Part shown: positions 8,476 to 17,473 of the stretch, piece after piece
How the letters are laid out: each line of letters begins with the position of its first letter
Numbering within the stretch: the first letter of the stretch is position 1
Source of the DNA: Luteitalea sp. TBR-22
GTDB lineage: Bacteria; Acidobacteriota; Vicinamibacteria; Vicinamibacterales; Vicinamibacteraceae
Assembly: GCF_016865485.1 (NCBI RefSeq)
Contig: NZ_AP024452.1
Coordinates: 3,308,501-3,372,500 of the forward strand
DNA: 64,000 nt
Reading direction: 5' to 3'
Program-made: the position numbers and the translations under genes
The notes under the pieces: generated by a model
What the model was told of the DNA's origin: nothing
What the model saw: only the letters and a program-made list of their open reading frames with translations
Databases searched by the model: none

Positions 8476-10173
8476 TCAGAGGAGCATCTCGAATCGGGCG
8501 CCGTCGCCGCGGGCCTGATCGCGGTCGCGCCGGGGCTGGCGATGCGGCGCCTCCTCCCCGTCGGGCTGCGACTGCCCGCCGGACTGCCGCTGGTCGTCGG
8601 GCGAGACCACCAGGTCGTCGAGGCGCAGGCCGGCCGCTTCCATCTGCTGCCGCAGCGACGACTGGTGCTGGAGAATCCACTCCTGCACCTGCGGGTTGTC
8701 GGCCTTGACCACCGCGGTCACCGCACCAGCCTCGACCTTGAGGGCCACGCTGACGTGGCCGAGCGCATCCGGTCGGAGGTGGAGCTTGGCCTCCCCGATG
8801 CCGTCCTTCCACTGCACCTTCAGCGACGCCACCACCTGGGCCAGCACCTGTTCGCCGGTCGCCACCGGGAGCGGCGCCGAGGGCGGTGGCGCCGCGCCGA
8901 CGGGCGTCGTCGCCGACGTCGGCAGCGCCGAGGACAGCATCTGGGCGAAGGCGCCACTGGCGGCCGACTCGGTCGCCCGGCGCGACACGGGACCGCCGCC
9001 CTGCGCGAGACGCAGGAGCACCTCGGTGGCCCGCGACGCCGACGGCGACATCGAGGGCGGCGTCGCACTCGCCTCGACCGGCACCAGATGCACCGCGGCC
9101 CCTGGTGCGTCCGTCTGCGCGCCAACCGCCCGGCCCAGCGCCTGGGCCAGCCGGTTCGCGGTCGCGCCCGGCGCAACCTGGCCTCCGCCGGGCACGCGGT
9201 CGGTTCCCTCTCCCGCGGTCGTGGGGGCCGATCGGTCCCCGCCGCCGCTCGCGACACTCGAGCGGGCACGTATGTCTGCCGCGGGCGCGTGAACCGCGGG
9301 CGGGTCCGTGGACGTCGCGTCGGCAGGAGTGGCACCGACCGACGCGCGCTCCGCCTGGACGGGTACTCCCGCCTGGGCAGTATCAGGGCTGCCGCCCAGG
9401 GTCGCCTCGCCTGACGGTGTCGCGCTCGTCTCCAGGTCGGCCGAGGCCTGCCCCGTGGCGTTGGGCGTGCGGGCCATGGCGGCTGCCAATGGCCCCGTGG
9501 GCATCGCGGTGGGCGGTTCCTGGAGACGGCCGTTCTCGATGACGGGCGCCGAGGACGACGCCACGGGGTTCCCCGCGGGTGCGCCCACGACGAACGCTTC
9601 GCCGGCGAGCGGCGCTGCCACGACGAGCTGCGACCCTGGCGCCGCGGGGGGCTCGGCCGGTGACGTCGCGAGACGTTCGTCCAGCGCAAGGATCACCGCG
9701 TCCCCGCCGCCATCCTCGGCACCCACGTGTGCGCCGTCGGCTGACGGCGCCACGACCTCGGCCCAGGGGCCCGCCCCGAGCGCGAGCAGGAGCCACGGCG
9801 TCTGCGGGTCGCCGGGCGACGCCGTCCGAAGGTCGTTTCCCGGAACGGCCTCGTCCTCGCTCTCGGCGGCCTCGTGGCTCGACGGGCCAGGCGCCCCGGT
9901 GGTGGCGCGCGTTTCCGGGGAGGCTATCGACGAGGGCGACCGGTCCGCGGCCTCCTGCGGTTCCTGGTCCTGGACGGCGGCCAGCACGCTGGCAAAGCCC
10001 TGCCGGCCCTTGGCCTGGTGCGTTGCCGTGACGCCCCCGCGGGCCACGGCCTGACTGCGCGGCGAGGCCGCGGGGGGGCCGCCGGCGCGTGGTGAGGCAG
10101 GCGAGCCCGCCGGTCGGGAGACGGCCGACGGCACGGCGGCAGCGGTGGACGGGGCGAACGGGACGAGGCTCAT
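8476..10173 (-). CDS. fliK: flagellar hook-length control protein FliK
   Basis: This 565-residue protein has a long Ala/Pro/Ser/Thr-rich, low-complexity N-terminal region typical of the FliK ruler. It ends in a conserved FliK C-terminal domain (KLHLRPDALGHVSVALKVEAGAVTAVVKADNPQVQEWI), the part that contacts FlhB to switch export specificity. The last residues are Gln/Arg/Asp-rich. It follows flgE, and a hairpin lies between the two. Only the C-terminal domain supports the name; the rest evolves fast. Confidence 0.92.
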   Translation of the reverse strand: MSLVPFAPSTAAAVPSAVSRPAGSPASPRAGGPPAASPRSQAVARGGVTATHQAKGRQGFASVLAAVQDQEPQEAADRSPSSIASPETRATTGAPGPSSHEAAESEDEAVPGNDLRTASPGDPQTPWLLLALGAGPWAEVVAPSADGAHVGAEDGGGDAVILALDERLATSPAEPPAAPGSQLVVAAPLAGEAFVVGAPAGNPVASSSAPVIENGRLQEPPTAMPTGPLAAAMARTPNATGQASADLETSATPSGEATLGGSPDTAQAGVPVQAERASVGATPADATSTDPPAVHAPAADIRARSSVASGGGDRSAPTTAGEGTDRVPGGGQVAPGATANRLAQALGRAVGAQTDAPGAAVHLVPVEASATPPSMSPSASRATEVLLRLAQGGGPVSRRATESAASGAFAQMLSSALPTSATTPVGAAPPPSAPLPVATGEQVLAQVVASLKVQWKDGIGEAKLHLRPDALGHVSVALKVEAGAVTAVVKADNPQVQEWILQHQSSLRQQMEAAGLRLDDLVVSPDDQRQSGGQSQPDGEEAPHRQPRRDRDQARGDGARFEMLL

Positions 10174-10195
10174 GGCGGCTCCAGGCGCGTCGCAC

Positions 10196-10215
10196 GGGCG
10201 GCCGCGAGGCCGCCC
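10196..10215. terminator. perfect hairpin between flgE and fliK
   Basis: GGGCGGCC and GGCCGCCC flank a GCGA tetraloop. There is no U-run. It could reduce read-through from flgE to fliK or stabilise the flgE 3' end. Confidence 0.45.
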
Positions 10216-10229
10216 GGCGTGTCAGGTCA

Positions 10230-11489
10230 CTACCGCTTCAGCTGCAGGGTTTCCTGGAGCACTTCGTCCGACGTGGTGATGGTGCGCGAGTTGGCCTGGT
10301 AGCCGCGCTGCGCCAGGATCATCTGCGTGAACTCCTGCGCGATGTCGACGTTGGACTGCTCGATCGCACTGCCGATCAGGGTGCCGCGCCCGCCGGTGCC
10401 GGCGGTGCCGACATTGGCGATGCCAGCCGACTGGCTTTCGCCGTAGCGGTTGGCGCCCAGCTTCACGAGGCCCTTCGGGTTGTTGAAGTTGGCCAGCGCC
10501 AGCTGACCCACCGAGACGGTCTGCCCGGCGCCGAACGTGGCGACGATCTGCCCCTCGGGGTCGATCGAGATGTTGCTGATCTGGCCGGCGGCCGACCCGT
10601 TCTGGGTGATCGACGAGGTCTCCGACGCGGAGGCGAAGTTGGTGATCGACGGCTTGTCGGCCGGCGGCGGCGTGATGTCCCAGGTGATGTTGGTGCCCAC
10701 CGCGCCGTTGGCCCACGTCGCCGGCGCCGTGAAGGTGACGTCGGCGGCCGGCGCCGTCAGCTGGCCGGCGCCGTTGAAGGTCAGGTTGCCGGTCGCCAGC
10801 TGGAACACGCCGGTCCCGCCGTTGACTTCCGCCTGCGGCACGGTGGCCGTGTAGGTCCAGGCGCCGGCGCCGGTCTTCTGGAAGTTGACCGTGATCACGT
10901 GCGACGAACCGAGCGCGTCGAAGATCTTGATTGGGGTCGTGAAGTTGGGCGCGCCGGTGACATCGGCGTTGGCGTCGAGGTTGATCAGCGTGCGCACGTT
11001 GCTGGTGGCCACCGGCTGCCGGAGCACGCCCGGCGGCACGACGATGTCCTTCAGGCCGTTGGTGGTCACCACCTCGCCGGTCACGGGATCGAGATCGGTG
11101 TAGCCCTGCACGCGCCAGCCATCCGGAGTCACCAGCTCGCCGTCGGCGTTGAAGGCGAAGTTGCCGGCACGCGTGTAGGCGTTGCCGTTGTCGCCGCGCA
11201 CGACGAAGAAGCCGCTGCCCTGGATGGCGACGTTGGTCGCCTCGCGGGTGTTCTCGATCGCGCCCTGGCTGAACACCGGGGAGATGGAGCCGGTGAGCAC
11301 GCCGAGCCCGACCTGCATCGGGTTGATGCTGGTGCCGCCGACGGTCTGGCTCACGAGGTCGGCGAAGCTGACCGCGCTGCTCTTGTAGGCAATCGTGTTG
11401 ATGTTCGCGAGATTGTTGCCGATCACGCTGAGGTAGGTGCCGTTGGCGTTGAGGCCCGACAACCCGGCGGAAAATGATCCGACTGCCAT
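10230..11489 (-). CDS. flgE: flagellar hook protein FlgE
   Basis: The 419-residue protein opens AVGSFSAGLSGLNANGTYLS followed by VIGNNLANINTIAYKSS, the flagellar rod/hook N-terminal signature. It ends with the matching C-terminal helix (VDIAQEFTQMILAQRGYQANSRTITTSDEVLQETLQLKR). The length and the internal FlgE D1/D2 region agree with a hook protein rather than a rod protein. It is exported before the specificity switch and polymerises under the FlgD cap encoded just upstream. Confidence 0.95.
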   Translation of the reverse strand: MAVGSFSAGLSGLNANGTYLSVIGNNLANINTIAYKSSAVSFADLVSQTVGGTSINPMQVGLGVLTGSISPVFSQGAIENTREATNVAIQGSGFFVVRGDNGNAYTRAGNFAFNADGELVTPDGWRVQGYTDLDPVTGEVVTTNGLKDIVVPPGVLRQPVATSNVRTLINLDANADVTGAPNFTTPIKIFDALGSSHVITVNFQKTGAGAWTYTATVPQAEVNGGTGVFQLATGNLTFNGAGQLTAPAADVTFTAPATWANGAVGTNITWDITPPPADKPSITNFASASETSSITQNGSAAGQISNISIDPEGQIVATFGAGQTVSVGQLALANFNNPKGLVKLGANRYGESQSAGIANVGTAGTGGRGTLIGSAIEQSNVDIAQEFTQMILAQRGYQANSRTITTSDEVLQETLQLKR

Positions 11490-11490
11490 T

Positions 11491-11859
11491 TCACTTGCCT
11501 CCGTCTTTCGTGGTGCTGGTCCCGGTGGTGCCGGTGCTGCTGGGGGTGGTGGCTCCGCTCGTGCCGGACGTGCCGGACGCGCCCGTGTCGGTCAGCGTCA
11601 CGCCGAGGGCGGTGCCGATCTGATCGAGCTTGTCGGAGATGATCGTGAGCTTCTCGAGCTGGCTGAACGTGGCCAGCTGCGCGATGAACTCGCCGTTGTC
11701 CTGCGGCTTGGTCGGGTCCTGGTTCTGCAGCTGCGTGGTGAGCAGCCGCATGAAGGCGTCCTGTCCGAGGTCGCGGGTGCCGGTCGCGCGCGTGGTCGCC
11801 TGCGCGGCGTTGGCGGCAAGGCCCTGTGCGGTGGTGGTGCCGATGGCCGATGTGCTCAC
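11491..11859 (-). CDS. flgD: hook assembly scaffold FlgD (short form)
   Basis: The frame from a GTG at 11859, which overlaps the fliJ stop (GTGA), gives 122 residues with the FlgD N-terminal core DLGQDAFMRLLTTQLQNQDPTKPQDNGEFIAQLATFSQLEKL. The tail is a Gly/Ser/Thr repeat. Enteric FlgD is around 230 residues, so this protein lacks the folded C-terminal capping domains and resembles short FlgD forms. The longer upstream open frame overlaps fliJ and is not coding. Confidence 0.9.
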   Translation of the reverse strand: MSTSAIGTTTAQGLAANAAQATTRATGTRDLGQDAFMRLLTTQLQNQDPTKPQDNGEFIAQLATFSQLEKLTIISDKLDQIGTALGVTLTDTGASGTSGTSGATTPSSTGTTGTSTTKDGGK

Positions 11860-12311
11860 TGGAAGTCTCCTGCCCTGCGCGCGGCCTTGATGGTCGCGAG
11901 TTCGTCGATGGCCTGCATCTCCAGCCGGGCCACGTCGGCGTCGTACGCCTGCTGCGCGCGATCCTTGAACCGGGCGAGGACCAGGCGTTGCTTGCGCGCC
12001 TCCTGCGCTTGGCGGAGCCGCAGGTCCCGGGTCTCGAGCCGGTCGCGGACGTCGAGGCGGGCAGCCTCCACGTCCCGTGTCTTGACGACAATCCAATTTC
12101 GATGCCACGTGAGCCGAATCACGTCGGCGCCGCCGCGCTCGGCCTCGTTGGCGGCGGCGTAGGCGTCGCCGAGACGGTTCTCGGCCAGCGCCAGGCCGCG
12201 TTCGGCCTCCTGGAGCTGCCGTTCGGCGCGTGCGAGGGCCTGCTGCGCCTGATCCTCGGCGCGCTGGCGCATCTGCAGGACGGGTTCGAGCCTAAAGCGG
12301 AAGCGAGCCAT
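11856..12311 (-). CDS. fliJ: flagellar export chaperone FliJ
   Basis: The 151-residue, highly charged protein begins MARFRFRLEPVLQMRQRAED and is predicted to form one long coiled-coil hairpin, as FliJ does. It sits in the FliI ATPase ring and links it to FlhA. It lies directly downstream of fliI. The start region lacks a clear Shine-Dalgarno sequence and overlaps a plus-strand sigma-28-type element. The codons TTT and AGG at Phe6-Arg7, uncommon in such a GC-rich genome, belong to that element. Confidence 0.85.
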   Translation of the reverse strand: MARFRFRLEPVLQMRQRAEDQAQQALARAERQLQEAERGLALAENRLGDAYAAANEAERGGADVIRLTWHRNWIVVKTRDVEAARLDVRDRLETRDLRLRQAQEARKQRLVLARFKDRAQQAYDADVARLEMQAIDELATIKAARRAGDFQ

Positions 12312-12319
12312 GCCGATTG
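12293..12319 (+). promoter_or_regulatory. sigma-28-type promoter element overlapping the fliJ start, antisense
   Basis: The plus strand reads TAAA at 12293, fifteen bases, then GCCGATTG. It covers the fliJ start codon and faces fliI in the antisense direction. The fit to the FliA consensus is 4/4 at -35 and 6/8 at -10. Confidence 0.45.
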
Positions 12320-12389
12320 TGTCGAGTAGGAAGGGCCAGCGCCTGCGCAAAGTGTCGGGCCTGCGACAGCCGTGGACGGGGCGCCATGC

Positions 12390-13718
12390 CTACAGCGCCT
12401 CGAGCGACGACACCGACGACTCGTAGTCCACGAGATCCTCGGCGGGCTGCTTCAGGAAGGCATCGATCGCCTCGCGGTGCGCCAGCGCATCGTCGATGCG
12501 GGCGCTGGAGCCGGCGACGTAGGCCCCGACCGACACGAGGTCCTCGTTCTCGCGGATCAACGCCATCCAGTCACGCACCCGACCGGCCTTCATCCGGTGC
12601 TCCGGCGTGGTCACGTCGGGCATGGTGCGGCTGACGCTCGGAAGGATGTCGATGGCCGGGTAGTGATTGCGCGCGCCGAGCGATCGCGACAGCACGATGT
12701 GGCCGTCGAGGATGGCGCGCACGTTGTCGGCCACCGGCTCGTTGGTGTCGTCGCCCTCGACAAGCACGGTGTAGATCGCCGTGATCGAGCCGCGCCCCTG
12801 CACGTTGCCGGCGCGCTCGAGCAATCCCGGCAGCAGGCCGAACACCGACGGCGGGTAGCCCTTCGCGGTCGGCGGCTCCCCTGCCGCGAGCCCGACCTCG
12901 CGCTGCGCCATCGCGAAGCGCGTCACCGAGTCCATCATCAGCAGGACGTTCTTGCCCTGGTCGCGGAACCACTCGGCGATCGCCGTGGCGGCATACGCGG
13001 CGCGCAGTCGGACCAGCGGCGGGTTGTCGGAGGTCGAGACGACGACCACCGAGCGGCGCCGGCCCTCGGGCCCGAGGTCGTGCTCGAGGAAGCTGCGCAC
13101 CTCGCGGCCGCGCTCGCCCACCAGCGCGATCACGGCGACGTCGGCGGCGGTGCCACGCGCCATCATGCCGAGCAGCGTGCTCTTGCCGACGCCGCTGCCG
13201 CCGAACAGGCCGACGCGCTGGCCGCGGCCGACGGTCAGCAACGCATCGATGGCGCGCACGCCGGTCCCGATCGGCATGTCGATCGGCTGGCGGGCCAGCG
13301 GGTTGAGCGGTGGCGGGTGCAACGGCCCCACTTCGCTGGTGCCGAGCGGACCGAGGTCGTCGAGCGGACGGCACAGGCCGTCGATGACGCGTCCGAGCAG
13401 GGCGTCACCGACCGGCACCGACGCCGGACGGCCGCGCGAGACGATCTGGTCCCCCGGGCGAATCCCGGTGGTGCTGCCGAGCGGCACCGACTGCAGCAGG
13501 TTGTCGCGGAAGCCCACGACCTCCAGCATCAGCGGCGGAGCGCCGTCACGCGATTGCAGTTCGCAGAGCTCGCCGACGCGGACGCGCGGTCCCTTCGACT
13601 CGACGAGCAGGCCGACGGTGCGCACGACCTGGCCGACCATCGGCAGCGGGTCGGCCGAGGCGACCTGTTCGTGATAGCGCGCCAGCGAGAAGCCGCCAGC
13701 AAGGTCGATGAGGGCCAT
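12390..13718 (-). CDS. fliI: flagellum-specific ATPase FliI
   Basis: This 442-residue protein is an F1-beta-like ATPase. It has the P-loop GGSGVGKST near residue 175, Walker B LLMMDSVTRFAMAQREVGL, and the family signature GEPPTAKGYPPSVFGLLPGLLERAGN. It energises and orders loading of export substrates, held in check by FliH. The start codon overlaps the fliH stop (TGATG). Seventy-eight non-coding bases separate it from fliJ, the widest gap in this half of the operon. Confidence 0.96.
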   Translation of the reverse strand: MALIDLAGGFSLARYHEQVASADPLPMVGQVVRTVGLLVESKGPRVRVGELCELQSRDGAPPLMLEVVGFRDNLLQSVPLGSTTGIRPGDQIVSRGRPASVPVGDALLGRVIDGLCRPLDDLGPLGTSEVGPLHPPPLNPLARQPIDMPIGTGVRAIDALLTVGRGQRVGLFGGSGVGKSTLLGMMARGTAADVAVIALVGERGREVRSFLEHDLGPEGRRRSVVVVSTSDNPPLVRLRAAYAATAIAEWFRDQGKNVLLMMDSVTRFAMAQREVGLAAGEPPTAKGYPPSVFGLLPGLLERAGNVQGRGSITAIYTVLVEGDDTNEPVADNVRAILDGHIVLSRSLGARNHYPAIDILPSVSRTMPDVTTPEHRMKAGRVRDWMALIRENEDLVSVGAYVAGSSARIDDALAHREAIDAFLKQPAEDLVDYESSVSSLEAL

Positions 13719-14443
13719 CAGGCGACTCCGCGGCGGCTGACCGGCGAGACGACGGGCTCGCCGAGCACGGCGCGTGCGATCTCGTCCACCTGCGCGTCGA
13801 CCGACGCGTTGATGAAGCCGAACTCCGATTCGACGAGGCAGCCGCCGCGGGACACGGAGGGATCAGGCAGGATCTCGACCTGCCGTCCGCTGAGCGGCGT
13901 GACCTGCCCGGCCGTCACCACGGTGTAGTCGTCGGGGTGGAGCCGCACCGTGGCCGGCGCAGCGCCACCAAGACGCTCGAGCGCGATGTGGGCCAGCGCC
14001 GCGGTCAACTCGGGGTCGACGCTGACTTCCCGCTGCAGGATCCGCCGCGCGATGGCCACCGACAACTGCACCAGCTCGCGCTCGGTCTGGCGCACCATGT
14101 TGTCGCGCAGGCCCGAGAGCTCCTCCAGCGTCTGCGCCAGGCGCCGCAGCATCGCCTCGGCGCGCTTGCCGCCGGCTTCCAGCCCGGCGCGCTCGCCCTG
14201 GGCATAGCCCTTGGTGAAGGCTTCGCGCTCGAGGGCCGCCAGCTGCGCTTGCTGTTCGGGCGTCGGCTGGTAGGGCTCGGGTGCGGCCGGCGGCGGCTGG
14301 TGGCCGACCACGGGCATCGCCTCGAGCGGCGCCCAGACGTCGCTGTTGCTCCCGCCCGGGCGCCCACCGGTTTCGGTGGGGCTCCAGGCGAAGCGCTCCA
14401 CCGGCAGCGCCTCGCCGCGGATCCGTCGCGTCCTAAGTGACAT
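13718..14443 (-). CDS. fliH: flagellar export ATPase regulator FliH
   Basis: The 241-residue protein has a Pro-rich N-terminal part and a Gln/Glu/Ala-rich coiled-coil (QQAQLAALEREAFTKGYAQGERAGLEAG). The C-terminal domain resembles the V-type ATPase E subunit (LVQLSVAIARRILQREVSVDP), as expected for FliH. FliH binds FliI and the C-ring. It overlaps fliG by 11 bases and fliI by one base. Confidence 0.9.
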   Translation of the reverse strand: MSLRTRRIRGEALPVERFAWSPTETGGRPGGSNSDVWAPLEAMPVVGHQPPPAAPEPYQPTPEQQAQLAALEREAFTKGYAQGERAGLEAGGKRAEAMLRRLAQTLEELSGLRDNMVRQTERELVQLSVAIARRILQREVSVDPELTAALAHIALERLGGAAPATVRLHPDDYTVVTAGQVTPLSGRQVEILPDPSVSRGGCLVESEFGFINASVDAQVDEIARAVLGEPVVSPVSRRGVA

Positions 14444-15461
14444 ACGGCTCCCCGGCGGCGGCGCCCGTCTGCAGCAGGCCCTCTTCCTCGAGCTTGCGCG
14501 CGATGCCGACGATCTCCTGCTGCGCCTTCTCCACCTCGCGCAGGCGGACGGCGCCGAGCAGCTCGATCTCTTCCCTGATCATGTCCACGGCGCGCTTGGA
14601 CATGTTCTGGAAGAAGCGGTTGCGGATGTCCTCCGACGTGCCCTTCAGCGCGATGGTCAGCACCTTCTTGTCGGCGCGCTGGACGATCTCGCGCAGCGCG
14701 TTGTCGTCGACGTGGAGCAGGTCGTCGAACACGAACATCAGGTGGCGGATCGACACGGCCAGTTCCGGGGCCTGCGCCTCGATGGCCTCGAGGACCGGCT
14801 GGCTGATGCCGCGATCGATCCGGTTGAGGAGCTCGGCGACCGCGCGCACGCCGCCGTACGACTCGTGCGTGCTCGCGCCGAGCGACTTGAGGCGCTGCTC
14901 GATCACCGCCGAGATGCGGGAGATCACCTCGGGCGAGATCTCCTCCAGGTTGGCCATGCGCGTGACGACCTCGACGCGCAGGTCCTCGGGAAGGCTCTGC
15001 ATCAACTGCGCGGCCGGCCCCGGCTTCAGGTGCGCGAGGATGAGCGCGATGGTCTGCGGATGCTCGCTCTGGATGAACTTGGACAGCTGCTGCGGATCGG
15101 CCTTCTCCAGGCCGTTGAAGGCCATCGACGACTCGAAGGTCTTGACCACGCGATCGAGCACGCGCTTGGCGAGATCCGGTCCCAGGGACTTGACCAGGAG
15201 CTTCGATGCGTAGTCGACGCCGCCCTTGGTCACGTACTCGGCGGCCTTCCACATGGTGTGGAACTCCTCGAGCACCTCGGTCGCGGTCGCCGCCGGCACG
15301 GGGCCGAGCAGGGCCACCTCGCGGGCGATCATCTCGATCTCCTCCTCGTTCAGGTGCTTGAAGAGCTCGCCGGAGGCGTTCTCTCCCAGCAGCACCGTGA
15401 GGATGGCGGCCTTGCGCACGCCATTGAGATCGGTCATCCGCGGCATCAGGGCCGTGGTCAT
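14433..15461 (-). CDS. fliG: flagellar motor switch protein FliG
   Basis: The ATG at 15461, overlapping the fliF stop (TGATG), gives 342 residues. The N-terminal domain (RKAAILTVLLGENASGELFKHL), the middle EHPQTIALILAHL signature and the C-terminal torque domain (NRFFQNMSKRAVDMIREEIELLGAVRLREVEKAQQEIV) are all present, including the charged residues that contact the stator. FliG sits on the MS ring and converts stator action to torque. No motA/motB is in the window. Confidence 0.97.
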   Translation of the reverse strand: MTTALMPRMTDLNGVRKAAILTVLLGENASGELFKHLNEEEIEMIAREVALLGPVPAATATEVLEEFHTMWKAAEYVTKGGVDYASKLLVKSLGPDLAKRVLDRVVKTFESSMAFNGLEKADPQQLSKFIQSEHPQTIALILAHLKPGPAAQLMQSLPEDLRVEVVTRMANLEEISPEVISRISAVIEQRLKSLGASTHESYGGVRAVAELLNRIDRGISQPVLEAIEAQAPELAVSIRHLMFVFDDLLHVDDNALREIVQRADKKVLTIALKGTSEDIRNRFFQNMSKRAVDMIREEIELLGAVRLREVEKAQQEIVGIARKLEEEGLLQTGAAAGEPYVT

Positions 15462-17128
15462 CACCGCGCTCCCTTGCTCTCGGCGAGCCAGCCGCGCACC
15501 AGCTTGGCGGCGCTCTCGGGTTCCTTGTGCGCGAGGTTGGCGACGCGGCGCGTGAGCACCGGCTGGCGACGGTCGCCCTCGACCGGCGTGGCGTCGAGCT
15601 GCGCCTCGATCTCGCCCTCGATCTCCTCGATGGTCTTGGGCAGTTGCTGCGGCATGTTGATGGTGGCGTGGTCGTGGGCGCCCGGCACCGTCAACAGGCG
15701 ACCGACCACCGGCCGCACGAACAGCAACAGCACCATGGCGACCATCAGGAGGATGGCCACCACGCGCACGGCCCCGCTGCTCTGGTCGGAGACGCGCTGC
15801 CAGAGCGTGGGCGTGACGACCGGCTCGGGCACCGGGGCCTCGAACGCGATGTTCTCGACGGTGACCTGATCGCCGCGCTGCGCGTCGAGGCCGATCGTCG
15901 CCGCGACGAGCTTCTGGAGCTTCTGCATCGCGGCCGGGTCGCGCGGCTTGCGCTTGGTCGTCACCGAGCCGTCCTGCGCCACCGTCGACACGTGCTCGTC
16001 GTCGACCAGCACCGCGACCGAGACGCGGGCGACCTCGCCGCGCGGGCGGATGGTGTGCGTCACGGTCTTGGAGATCTCGTAGTTGGTCAGGTTGCTGCTC
16101 CTGGCCAGTCCGCTGGTGGTGACGGCCGGCGTCGGCGTCGGCGCGACGGGGGTGCCGTCGGGCGCGACCGGCGCCGGGAGGTTGCCGCGCGCACCCGCCA
16201 CGCCGGCAGCCACCGCGGCCTGCGAGCCCTCGTAGGTCTCCTGCTTGCTGCGGATGACCGGGTCTGGGTTGAAGTCTTCCTTGGTCTGCTCCTCGGAGGC
16301 GGCGTGCAGGCGGACGTTGACGTTGGCGCGGACGCGCTCGACGCCGACCACCGGCTCGAGCAAAGCGACGACCCTCGTGGCGAGATCGCGCTCGTACTTC
16401 TGCTGCTTCTCGAGGTCGATCCCGGCCATGTCGCCCGAGTCGGGGCTCATCTGCCCGCGCGCCAGCGGACGGCCGTAGTTGTCGATGATCACGACCTGCT
16501 CGGGACGGAGCCCCTCGACGCTGGCCGCCACGAGGTTGGTGATCGAGGCGGCGGCCTGCGGCGCCAGCGCGCGAGAGCCCTTGAGGGTCAGCGTGACCGA
16601 GGCCTTGGCAGGCTGCTCCTTGGCGCCGAACAGCGACTCCTTGGCCATGGCGATGTGGACGCGGGCGGCCTGCACCTCCGAGAGCGTGGTGATGGTGCGC
16701 GCGAGCTCGCCCTCGAGGGCCCGACGATAGTTGACGTGCTCGAGGAACTCGGTCTGGCCGAACGCCACCTTGTCGAAGATCTCGAAGCCGATGCGGCCGC
16801 TGGCCGGCATGCCCTCGCCGGCGAACTGGAGCCGGAGGTTGTCGGTGCTGGCCACCGGGACGAGCACCGTGCGGCCGCCGTCCTGGAGCTGATAGTCGAC
16901 GTTGTCGGCCTTGAGGCGCTCGACGACCCTGGCCGCCTCTTCGGCGTTCAGGTCGCTGAACAGCACACGGTACTCGGTGCGGTTCAGGTACCACGCCGAC
17001 CCGATCACGAGCGCGAGGACACCGACGAACACGGCCACGAGGGAGACCAGTTGGCCGGTGGAGAGCGAGGCGCGCACGGCCTTGCTCCTCTCGACCACGG
17101 ACTGCCACTGCACGGGTAGGAATGCCAC
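15461..17128 (-). CDS. fliF: flagellar MS-ring protein FliF
   Basis: The 555-residue protein has two membrane segments, near residues 25-45 and 440-460. Between them are ring-building motifs (YRVLFSDLNAEEAARVVERLK, then YRRALEGELARTITTLSEVQAARVHIAMAKE). The C-terminal cytoplasmic tail would bind FliG. The length matches the family. It follows fliE by 37 bases and overlaps fliG by one base. Confidence 0.97.
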   Translation of the reverse strand: MAFLPVQWQSVVERSKAVRASLSTGQLVSLVAVFVGVLALVIGSAWYLNRTEYRVLFSDLNAEEAARVVERLKADNVDYQLQDGGRTVLVPVASTDNLRLQFAGEGMPASGRIGFEIFDKVAFGQTEFLEHVNYRRALEGELARTITTLSEVQAARVHIAMAKESLFGAKEQPAKASVTLTLKGSRALAPQAAASITNLVAASVEGLRPEQVVIIDNYGRPLARGQMSPDSGDMAGIDLEKQQKYERDLATRVVALLEPVVGVERVRANVNVRLHAASEEQTKEDFNPDPVIRSKQETYEGSQAAVAAGVAGARGNLPAPVAPDGTPVAPTPTPAVTTSGLARSSNLTNYEISKTVTHTIRPRGEVARVSVAVLVDDEHVSTVAQDGSVTTKRKPRDPAAMQKLQKLVAATIGLDAQRGDQVTVENIAFEAPVPEPVVTPTLWQRVSDQSSGAVRVVAILLMVAMVLLLFVRPVVGRLLTVPGAHDHATINMPQQLPKTIEEIEGEIEAQLDATPVEGDRRQPVLTRRVANLAHKEPESAAKLVRGWLAESKGAR

Positions 17129-17165
17129 GATGAACCCTGACTCTCTCTGCGGCGGAGGGCGTGCC

Positions 17166-17471
17166 CTAGACGGGCATGCGCATGATTTCCTGGTAGGCGT
17201 TCATCAGCTTGTTGCGCACCTGCACGCCGAACTGCAGCGTGAGGTCCGCGCGCTGGAGGGCAATCATCGCGTCGTGGACGTCGGTCTGGCCGGCCAGCAT
17301 GCCGTTGACGGCCTGGTTGGCTCCGGCGTGGCTCTGCTCGACCGTGTCGACCAGTCGGGAGAGCGCCGCGCCGAATCCCTCGCCGCCATCGCCGCCGAGC
17401 GACGACGTGGCGGGGACGGCGCCGGTGCCGACGCCGGTGATGACCTTGGCAGTGATTGCGTCGATGGCCAT
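17166..17471 (-). CDS. fliE: flagellar hook-basal body protein FliE
   Basis: The 101-residue protein from the ATG at 17471 ends ADLTLQFGVQVRNKLMNAYQEIMRMPV, a close fit to the FliE C-terminus. FliE joins the MS ring to the proximal rod. It begins two bases after the flgC stop, in the common order flgB-flgC-fliE-fliF. Confidence 0.95.
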   Translation of the reverse strand: MAIDAITAKVITGVGTGAVPATSSLGGDGGEGFGAALSRLVDTVEQSHAGANQAVNGMLAGQTDVHDAMIALQRADLTLQFGVQVRNKLMNAYQEIMRMPV

Positions 17472-17473
17472 GG

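Noticed and set aside
10800-12400. Extended open frames upstream of fliJ, flgD and fliA as longer proteins
   Set aside because: The extensions overlap neighbouring genes and lack similarity; overlap starts (ATGA, GTGA) fit the family N-termini.
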